A stretch of DNA of 5,786 bases from positions 1-5,786 of the forward strand of contig CAZQMB010000037.1 of the NCBI GenBank assembly GCA_964594365.1. Direction: 5' to 3'. Under the pieces are notes generated by a model. It was not told the origin of the DNA and searched no databases. It saw only the letters and a list, made by a program, of their open reading frames with translations. Positions 1 to 5,157 of this stretch are shown piece by piece. The DNA is from CAIUSP01 sp964594365. GTDB lineage: Bacteria > Actinomycetota > Thermoleophilia > Solirubrobacterales > 70-9. Positions within the stretch are counted from its first letter, which is position 1, and every line of letters begins with the position of its first letter. Both the position numbers and the translations under genes were made by a program.

Positions 1-16
1 CGACCGCGATTGGCCT

Positions 17-22
17 TAACTT
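17..22 (+). promoter_or_regulatory. Candidate -10 element (TAACTT) for a leaderless transcript
   Basis: TAACTT fits the actinobacterial -10 pattern TANNNT and ends six bases before the ATG at 29. Transcription would then start at or next to the start codon, which agrees with the absence of any purine-rich ribosome-binding site. The -35 region would lie outside the window, so this rests on one hexamer only. Confidence 0.35.
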
Positions 23-28
23 CCACCT

Positions 29-1150
29 ATGGGAATCCTCCTTCTGGGCGATGACGGCTCGCTCGCCACTCTCACCGCAGAGGCCCTTCCGGAGGGTTCG
101 CGTTTCCTGAAAGACCCGACCGACGACGAAGTCGGTGAGGCTCTCACCACCCGGCCGGACGCGGTGGCCATCGTCACCCGCGACGACGTGCTGGCGCTGC
201 GTCTCGCTCTGCTGGTCGAGGCCGTCGCGCCGGGAATCCGTCTGGTGGTCACGATCTTCGACCGCACCGTCGCCGAGCGCTTGCGTGCGGCGGTTCCAGG
301 CTGTGAGGTCCTCTCCTTCGCCGAGGGCTCGGCGCAACTGCTGGCAGAGCCGTGCCTCAGTGCCACGGCTCGGGGCAACGCGTCGCCTCTGCTCGAGATC
401 TGGGACCGCATCGTCTCGATCTTCCGTCCGGTCCAGGCAGAGGCGCGGATACTCGTGGCGGGCGTGATCGGCCTGGGCGCGATCATCCTCGCCGACATCC
501 TGCTGCTTCTCTTCGCCACCGACCTCGGCTTGGTGGACTCGATCTACGGATCGATCCGCACGCTCACCACCGTGCAGGCCGAGCCCGCGGTGAGTGAGGG
601 TCCGGGCTGGCTCAAACTCGCATCGGCCGCCGGGATGATGATCACGCTCGGTTTCGCGGCGCTGTTCACAGCAGGCTTGATCCGCTGGTTGCTCGACCCG
701 CGCCTCACCGGCATCATCGGGCGGCGGGTGGTGCCGCGGCGCGATCACGTGATCGTTGTGGGGATGGGCCAGGTCGGTCTGCGGCTCTGCACCTATCTGC
801 GCGAGCAGGGCGTGGGTGTAGTCGCGCTCGAGCTCGAGCCCGAGGCATCGGCTGTTCGGTTTGCCCGGGCAAAACAGATCCCGGTGGTTATCGGACACGG
901 AGAGGATCGCAGCCTGCTGGAGCGCGTCTTCGTGCATCGCGCCCGGGCGTTGGTGGCGGCTACCGCGAACGATCTGGTCAACATCGAGATCGCGATCACC
1001 GTCGGTGCCCTACAGCCCGATCTGCCGGTGGTCCTGCGCGCCCGGGAGGGAATCCTCACCCGCGAGACCCTCGAGCTCTTCGGACTGGGGATAGTCCGCG
1101 ACATCGATACCCAGGCCGCCCGCCGGGTGGTCGAAGCAGCCAGCGGCTGA
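29..1150 (+). CDS. Two-domain RCK/TrkA-N-like NAD-binding membrane protein with degenerate ion-channel pore region
   Basis: The 373-residue product has three parts. Residues 1-110 resemble a Rossmann-type RCK domain whose first loop (ILLLGDDGS) lacks a clean GxGxxG. Residues 141-163 and about 201-221 are hydrophobic membrane helices. Between them the segment around SIYGSIRTLTTVQAEP (171-186) looks like a K+-channel pore helix and filter. Residues 239-373 form a clear TrkA-N/RCK domain: HVIVVGMGQVG carries GMGQVG (245-250), and acidic E268/E270 follow the second strand, as expected for NAD(H) binding. RCK domains normally gate potassium channels or Trk transporters by binding nucleotide; membrane location and ligand-gated ion transport are therefore inferred. 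The TVGYG filter is replaced by TVQAE, so K+ selectivity is doubtful. The ATG is chosen because an in-frame TAA lies at 17-19 and the first beta strand begins at once. There is no Shine-Dalgarno. The family is recognised with good confidence; its exact function is not. Confidence 0.85.
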   Translation: MGILLLGDDGSLATLTAEALPEGSRFLKDPTDDEVGEALTTRPDAVAIVTRDDVLALRLALLVEAVAPGIRLVVTIFDRTVAERLRAAVPGCEVLSFAEGSAQLLAEPCLSATARGNASPLLEIWDRIVSIFRPVQAEARILVAGVIGLGAIILADILLLLFATDLGLVDSIYGSIRTLTTVQAEPAVSEGPGWLKLASAAGMMITLGFAALFTAGLIRWLLDPRLTGIIGRRVVPRRDHVIVVGMGQVGLRLCTYLREQGVGVVALELEPEASAVRFARAKQIPVVIGHGEDRSLLERVFVHRARALVAATANDLVNIEIAITVGALQPDLPVVLRAREGILTRETLELFGLGIVRDIDTQAARRVVEAASG

Positions 1151-1159
1151 GAGGTTCGT

Positions 1160-3631
1160 CTACCGGGCCGCAGATGCGAGCGCGCGCTTGCGCGCAGCAG
1201 CCGCGCGTTGGCTCAGCAGGAGTACCTGATAGCTCTCGCGACCCTCGACCGTGATCACGGTCATCTCCGCGCTCACCCTGCCCAGCCGCAGCAACTGCCT
1301 GCGCATCCGCGGGGTGAGCGGCAACGAGACCACTCTCGAGCTGCCGGCATCCATCGTCACACTGCGGCGCGAGGAGCCTGCCGAGGTGCGCAGCCTGACC
1401 AGCGCGTCGCAGTCGTTCGACTCGATGGCGCCATCTGGCAGCGCGCAGGACATCTCACCTGCGACACCACGCGAGCCCAAGACAAAACCGTCACCGGTCG
1501 GAGTGAGCACACCTTCCGGCAGCTCGGGTGCAGGCTCCTCTGGATCGGGATCGGATATCTCGACGAAGGTGCCCGAGAGATTCACCGCGCCGCTCGCCTG
1601 ATTGAACCCGTCCACCGCCACGCGATAGGCAGTGCCGGCGCTGACGGGAAGATCGACCTGGCTCCAGAGAGCGCCCGAGACATCGTCGTTGGCCGCGACC
1701 GGGCTGAGTGCGGAAACCGAGGATCCCGTGTAGACCGCGAGCAGGGTGTCGAAGCCCGAACCCTGGGTCTTCAGGGTCAGCATGCCGTCGGCTGGCGCCG
1801 TCCAGCGGTACCAGACCGAGTGCAGAGAGCCCACGCCAGAGCGGACGTGCTCGGGCTCGCCTGTCTCGTGGGTGGCGTTCACGCTGGTGCCGATCGCACC
1901 GCCGAGATCGAGCGCGGTCGCATTGGCGAAGTCGTCATTCACCGGCCGATCGGGTGCGGGCGGCTCGGGTGGCGGATCCACCGGAGGCTCCGGTGGTGGA
2001 GGCGGAGGCTCTGGCGGCGTACCGCCGGCGGTGAAGGTTCCGCTCAGGGCAACCGATCCGGTGCGGCCCTGATACCCGTCGACCGCGATCCGGTAGGTGG
2101 TGCCGGCGCTCACCTGAAGGCTCACGCGGCTCCACAGTGCGCCGCCACCGACATCGTCGTTGGCCGCCAGGCCGGTCAAACCGCTCACCGCGGTGCCGGT
2201 GTACACGGCGAGAAGCGAGTCGTAGTCAGAGCCTTGAGTGCTCAGCTCCAGCGTGCCGTCGGACGGGGCGGTCCAGCGGTACCAGATCGACCTGGCCGCT
2301 CCGGCTCCGCTCGAGACGTGCTCCGGCTCGCCCGACTCGCGGGTGGCGCCCACCGTCGTCCCGCTCACACCCGAAAGGTCGAGCGCGATCGAACTGGAGA
2401 AGGCGTCGTTTGCGGGAGGATCAGGCGCCGGGGGCTCGGGCAGAGGGCCCGGGTCAGGCACCGGGTTGGGCGTGGAGGGGTTGCCGACGAAGAGCAGCTT
2501 GTTGGGCGTTCCCACCTGCGGATCGGTGACTACCCCGGTGGTAGCCGAGGAGTTGATCTGCGAGGCGACCTGGGTGGGAGTCAGCGACCGCGAGGCCGAC
2601 AGCAGCAAGGCGGCAGCGCCAGCCACGTGGGGTGAGGCCATCGAGGTCCCCGAGATCGTGTTCGTATCGGTCGGCGAGCCGATCCAGGCGGAGGTGATCC
2701 CCATCCCGGGCGCGAAGATATCTACGCAGCTGCCGTAGTTGGAGAAGTAGGAGCGCGAGTCGTTGGAATTACTGGAGCCCACGGTGATCGCGCTGGGCGC
2801 CGAGGCCGGCGAGACGTTGCAGGCGCTGGAGTTCTCGTTGCCGGCAGCAACCGCGAAGGTGATGCCGTCGGCCACCGCGCCAGCGACCGCCTGGTTGATC
2901 GATTCCGAGTAGCCGCCGCCGAGGCTCATGTTCGCCACCGCGGGGGTGCCTGCCGGGTGGTTGGAAGCGGTCCAGTTGATCCCCGCGATCACGCCCGACC
3001 AAGTACCCGAGCCACCGCAGTCGAGCACGCGCACCGGAATCACCGTCGCCTCGGGAGCGAGGCCGTAGGTGGAGCCCGCGACCGTGCCGGCCACGTGGGT
3101 GCCGTGACCCTGACAGTCGTTGGAGCCGACGCCATCGTTGATCGCCGAGAATCCTGCGGTGACCCTGCCGCCGAACTCCGCGTGATCCGCTCGAACGCCG
3201 GTATCGATGATGTAGGCGTCCACGCCGAATCCGTTGGTGGCGCTCGTGATCCGACCGTTCATCGGGAGAGCTCGCTGATCGGAGCGGTCGAGGCCCCAGG
3301 ATTGAGAGGCGCTGTCGCGCGGACCGAGTGCGAATGCGCTCACCTTGCGGTCGCGCTCCACCACCAGCACGCCCGGATCGTCGTTCAACCGCGCTACGTC
3401 CGTTGGTGAGAGCTCGGCGACGATTCCCTTCAGTGCCACCCGGAAGGCGTCGGAGACGTCGTTTCCGCGGGCTTCCTCGATCTGGACCTTGTTGGTGATG
3501 TCGGTTCCGCGCTTGTAGACGACGATGTAGGTGTCGTCAGGGGAGGCGGAGTCGGCGATCGCCGTGCCGCCGAGCGCGACCATCGCGAGCGCGAGAACGC
3601 CCGCAACCGCACCGATTCCACGCCTGCGCAT
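1160..3631 (-). CDS. Secreted subtilisin-family (S8) serine protease with tandem PPC-like domains
   Basis: An extracellular endopeptidase precursor of 823 residues. Domains in order: signal peptide 1-26 (MRRRG n-region, hydrophobic core, AIA cleavage site); I9-type inhibitor propeptide about 34-99; S8 catalytic domain about 111-361; proline-rich linker 387-406; PPC-like domain 407-533; a second proline-rich linker 538-563; PPC-like domain 564-689; short acidic/proline linker; C-terminal beta domain about 709-823. The triad is complete: Asp143 (IIDTGV), His176 (GHGTHVAG) and Ser330 (GTSMASPHVAG), with oxyanion Asn265 (AAGNE). The HGTHVAGT and GTSMASPHVAGAAALL contexts resemble the proteinase K/aqualysin branch; cysteines 173, 205, 271 and 302 may form disulfides. 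PPC-like and C-terminal domains probably bind substrate or the surface and may be trimmed. There is no LPXTG anchor. The ATG at 3631 is preferred because it places a standard signal peptide at the N-terminus; in-frame ATG 3715 and GTG 3763 would add 28 or 44 atypical residues. It ends 9 bp from the convergent channel-like gene. Confidence 0.93.
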   Translation of the reverse strand: MRRRGIGAVAGVLALAMVALGGTAIADSASPDDTYIVVYKRGTDITNKVQIEEARGNDVSDAFRVALKGIVAELSPTDVARLNDDPGVLVVERDRKVSAFALGPRDSASQSWGLDRSDQRALPMNGRITSATNGFGVDAYIIDTGVRADHAEFGGRVTAGFSAINDGVGSNDCQGHGTHVAGTVAGSTYGLAPEATVIPVRVLDCGGSGTWSGVIAGINWTASNHPAGTPAVANMSLGGGYSESINQAVAGAVADGITFAVAAGNENSSACNVSPASAPSAITVGSSNSNDSRSYFSNYGSCVDIFAPGMGITSAWIGSPTDTNTISGTSMASPHVAGAAALLLSASRSLTPTQVASQINSSATTGVVTDPQVGTPNKLLFVGNPSTPNPVPDPGPLPEPPAPDPPANDAFSSSIALDLSGVSGTTVGATRESGEPEHVSSGAGAARSIWYRWTAPSDGTLELSTQGSDYDSLLAVYTGTAVSGLTGLAANDDVGGGALWSRVSLQVSAGTTYRIAVDGYQGRTGSVALSGTFTAGGTPPEPPPPPPEPPVDPPPEPPAPDRPVNDDFANATALDLGGAIGTSVNATHETGEPEHVRSGVGSLHSVWYRWTAPADGMLTLKTQGSGFDTLLAVYTGSSVSALSPVAANDDVSGALWSQVDLPVSAGTAYRVAVDGFNQASGAVNLSGTFVEISDPDPEEPAPELPEGVLTPTGDGFVLGSRGVAGEMSCALPDGAIESNDCDALVRLRTSAGSSRRSVTMDAGSSRVVSLPLTPRMRRQLLRLGRVSAEMTVITVEGRESYQVLLLSQRAAAARKRALASAAR
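1565..1942 (-). repeat. PPC-like beta domain, copy 2 (inside the S8 protease)
   Basis: Encodes protease residues about 564-689, with the same landmarks as copy 1 (TGEPEHV, VWYRWTAPADG, TLLAVYTG, AANDDV, YRVAVDGF, LSGTF). An exact 18-nt match to copy 1 survives at 1679-1696 versus 2150-2167 and encodes the AANDDV core. Most other codons have diverged, so the duplication is not recent. One residue is missing after AANDDV compared with copy 1. Confidence 0.8.
1943..2020 (-). repeat. Proline-rich linker (low-complexity coding tract)
   Basis: Encodes about 26 residues dominated by Pro and Glu/Asp (PPEPPPPPPEPPVDPPPEP) between the two PPC-like domains. Such tracts form stiff, extended spacers in secreted multidomain enzymes. 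The nucleotide sequence is purine-rich on the plus strand (GGC/GGT/GGA repeats) and prone to slippage. A similar but shorter Pro/Asp/Glu linker precedes copy 1, and another follows copy 2. Confidence 0.8.
2033..2413 (-). repeat. PPC-like beta domain, copy 1 (inside the S8 protease)
   Basis: Encodes protease residues about 407-533. It starts with NDAF, contains the landmarks SGEPEHV, IWYRWTAPSDG, SLLAVYTG, AANDDV and YRIAVDGY, and ends in LSGTF. By eye it is about 60% identical in protein to the copy at 1565-1942, so the two arose by internal tandem duplication. This domain type, common C-terminal to secreted bacterial proteases, is related to the pre-peptidase C-terminal (PPC) beta sandwich. 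The exact family assignment is by pattern recognition. Confidence 0.8.
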
Positions 3632-3710
3632 GCCTGCGCGGCGGCTCTCGGAATTGCTGCGTGGATTGCTCCGTATATGTAGGGGCGACGACTTCACCGG
3701 GGGTATCACC

Positions 3711-3741
3711 AGCATAAACCCACGCGCGGGGCAAAAGTCAC
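3711..3741 (-). promoter_or_regulatory. Candidate promoter of the S8 protease gene
   Basis: On the minus strand a GTGACT -35-like hexamer (3741-3736) and a TATGCT -10-like hexamer (3716-3711, fits TANNNT) are separated by 19 bases. Transcription would start near 3704 and leave about 70 bases of leader before the ATG at 3631. The -10 overlaps the alternative ATG at 3715, which argues against that start. The spacer is longer than ideal and no Shine-Dalgarno lies before 3631, so the assignment is tentative. Confidence 0.3.
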
Positions 3742-3790
3742 GGGTGAGTGCCGAATCTCTCACTCCCCCGCAAGGCCGGCCAGGTCTAAG

Positions 3791-3846
3791 GATCCCTACC
3801 GAGTGTTAGGATTCTGCTGCGTATGGAGGGATCAGTAGGGATCAGG
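3791..3846 (+). promoter_or_regulatory. Cluster of AGGGATC half-sites around the propeller-gene start
   Basis: GATCCCTAC at 3791-3799 is the exact inverted copy of GTAGGGATC at 3835-3843. Two direct copies, AGGGATCAGT (3827-3836) and AGGGATCAGG (3837-3846), follow one another with a period of ten bases, one helical turn. The sites flank the -10 and start codon, a position suited to a repressor operator. The right-hand copies are coding (residues 2-8), so chance and codon content remain possible. Confidence 0.3.
3804..3812 (+). promoter_or_regulatory. Extended -10 promoter element (TGTTAGGAT) of the propeller gene
   Basis: TGT followed by TAGGAT matches the TGN-TANNNT extended -10 pattern. 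It ends ten bases before the ATG at 3823, so the predicted transcript has only about 3-4 leader bases. No good -35 is present, which is usual for extended -10 promoters. The element aligns without gaps with the one before the gene at 5158. Confidence 0.5.
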
Positions 3847-4794
3847 CGTCTTTTGGTGCTCGGAGTTTGTGCGGCAGCGGTACTCGGCGCGCTGCTGGCC
3901 TCGGCGCCGCAGGCGAAGGCGGTTAGCTCCATCCCGGGGCGAATCTTCGCGAACTTCGATGTCGGTGGCTCCTACGGCGACCTCTACCGCTCCAAGCCCG
4001 ACAACACCTGGAAGAGGCTCACCTTCGGCCTCGGCTCCACATTCGGACTCTCTGCCGATCCAAGCGGGAAGTTCGTCACCGTTACCGCTCGTCGTGGATC
4101 TTCCGGGCCGTACAGGATCTTCCGCGTCTCGGCCAATGGCGGGCCGCTGAAGAATCTGATCGGTAACCGTTCCGGCTTCGACCCGGCGGTTTCTCCCGAC
4201 GGGCGCAAGGTCGCCTATCTCAACACCGGCTCTAGCGGCCCCACCAGCATCAAGGTCGTGAGTTCCAAGGGCGGGAAACCGCGGACCATCTATCGCTTCT
4301 GCTCAGGCTGCATATACAAGACGATCTGGGCCGGAAAACGGATCTACTTCAACCGCCGGATCAGCAACATGCCGAGTGCCGACTTCGAGGTGTACTCGGT
4401 CCGGGCGCGAGACGGCAAGGGCCTGAGGCAGCACACCGACGACGGTGGAGGTGACCGCGACTACCGGCTCTTCGACGTCTCGGCGAATGGTCGGAGGCTC
4501 CTCGTGGTGATCAACGACTCGACCGACCCCCTCTCGCCAAACGTGGGTCTTGCGGTCTTCTCCGACACCAACATCTACAAGCGTCTGGTTGCCGAGAGTG
4601 GCACTGCATCGGATATTTTCTTCGGAGGGTCTTTCGGTCCTGCCGGTCCCTCCGGAACGGTGATCTGGATCGACGTCGGCAGCTCGCCTTACGCGATGTG
4701 GTCCTCACCACCGGGATCGCTTTGGTCCTCCGCCATCGGTCCGCCACCCTCATCCACTCTCGGACCGCTCTTCATGGACTGGGTGCGGAGGTAG
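3823..4794 (+). CDS. Secreted TolB/PD40-type beta-propeller protein
   Basis: A 323-residue exported protein of unknown specific role. Residues 1-33 are a signal peptide (RR n-region, LLVLGVCAAAVLGALL core, AKA cleavage site before VSS). The mature part carries PD40/WD40-like blades, clearest at PAVSPDGRKVAYLN (121-134). Weaker relatives are around 64-90 (LSADPSGKFVTVTAR), 154-178 (IWAGKRIYFNRR) and 202-231 (FDVSANGRRLLVVIND). Such TolB-like propellers usually bind proteins or ligands and are rarely enzymes. Cys160 and Cys163 (CSGC) could form a disulfide. The C-terminus is rich in Gly, Pro and Ser and lacks a recognisable blade, so the propeller may be incomplete or diverged. The ATG is supported by its exact length match with the signal peptide of the gene at 5158. 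No ribosome-binding site precedes it. It is transcribed away from the protease gene and followed 36 bp later by the small membrane protein gene. Confidence 0.85.
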   Translation: MEGSVGIRRLLVLGVCAAAVLGALLASAPQAKAVSSIPGRIFANFDVGGSYGDLYRSKPDNTWKRLTFGLGSTFGLSADPSGKFVTVTARRGSSGPYRIFRVSANGGPLKNLIGNRSGFDPAVSPDGRKVAYLNTGSSGPTSIKVVSSKGGKPRTIYRFCSGCIYKTIWAGKRIYFNRRISNMPSADFEVYSVRARDGKGLRQHTDDGGGDRDYRLFDVSANGRRLLVVINDSTDPLSPNVGLAVFSDTNIYKRLVAESGTASDIFFGGSFGPAGPSGTVIWIDVGSSPYAMWSSPPGSLWSSAIGPPPSSTLGPLFMDWVRR

Positions 4795-4830
4795 CGCCGC
4801 TCCTGCCGGGTCGGTGATCTGAGCCCGCCC

Positions 4831-5121
4831 ATGGACGCCCGCACCGAAGCCGCCCTCAAACGCTTCTACCGCTGGGACGACGAGCGCCGCTGGCTGGTCG
4901 CCTTCCGCTGCCTCGTCTGCGGCATCCCCGCGCTGGTGATCTGGGTGATCGGCGGAGAGGTGGGCTTCCTACCCGATCCGCCGCTGGTGGGCGAGATCCA
5001 GGCCTCGAGCGGCATGGCCAAGACGGTGGGCGGTGCGCTGCTCGCCCTCATCCTCGGCGCGATCATCTACACCGCGATCTGCGCGGTGTGGTGGGTGATC
5101 GACCGGCCCGAGCGGCGGTGA
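4831..5121 (+). CDS. Small membrane protein with two transmembrane helices
   Basis: A 96-residue protein not recognised as a named family. Residues about 1-20 are charged (DARTEAALKRFYRWDDERR). Helix 1 spans about 22-42 and helix 2 about 66-90, rich in Ile, Ala and Trp. The 24-residue loop between them contains FLPDPP, and the tail is DRPERR. The basic residues at both ends suggest a hairpin with both termini in the cytoplasm. G/C-rich third positions and clear amphipathic/hydrophobic organisation support real coding. It lies 36 bp from each neighbour on the same strand and could be co-transcribed with the upstream propeller gene, although the following gene has its own promoter-like element. 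No ribosome-binding site is visible before the ATG. Function is unknown. Confidence 0.7.
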   Translation: MDARTEAALKRFYRWDDERRWLVAFRCLVCGIPALVIWVIGGEVGFLPDPPLVGEIQASSGMAKTVGGALLALILGAIIYTAICAVWWVIDRPERR

Positions 5122-5138
5122 GTTGGGCCTGTATCTGG

Positions 5139-5147
5139 TGATAATCT
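5139..5147 (+). promoter_or_regulatory. Extended -10 promoter element (TGATAATCT) of the last gene
   Basis: TGA followed by TAATCT fits TGN-TANNNT and ends ten bases before the ATG at 5158, exactly as in the propeller gene. A TTCTGC hexamer (5147-5152) overlaps and follows it, also at the same distance as in the propeller gene (3812-3817). GATAAT at 5140-5145 is an alternative, closer to the TATAAT consensus. Either gives a leader of only a few bases. Confidence 0.5.
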
Positions 5148-5157
5148 TCTGCGCCCG

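Noticed and set aside
16..519. Open frame on the minus strand opposite the first gene
   Set aside because: Ser/Arg/Thr-rich translation without any motif, opposite a recognised RCK-domain gene.
826..839. Palindrome GCTCGAGCTCGAGC
   Set aside because: It arises from repeated CTC-GAG codons for Leu-Glu-Leu-Glu in the Rossmann domain.
1176..1200. GCGCGC-TT-GCGCGC hairpin considered as a terminator
   Set aside because: The loop is too short, no U-tract follows on either strand, and it lies inside the Ala/Arg/Lys-coding tail of the protease.
1746..2072. Plus-strand frame encoding a Gly/Ser-rich repeat (GGSGGGSTGGSGGGG)
   Set aside because: This is the complement of the proline-rich linker codons. 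No other coding evidence supports it.
1208..2635. Long open frame on the plus strand opposite the protease gene (475 codons)
   Set aside because: It is antisense to a protease with complete catalytic motifs and domains. Its translation is Arg/Gly/His-rich with no domain sense, a typical by-product of GC-rich codon bias on the other strand.
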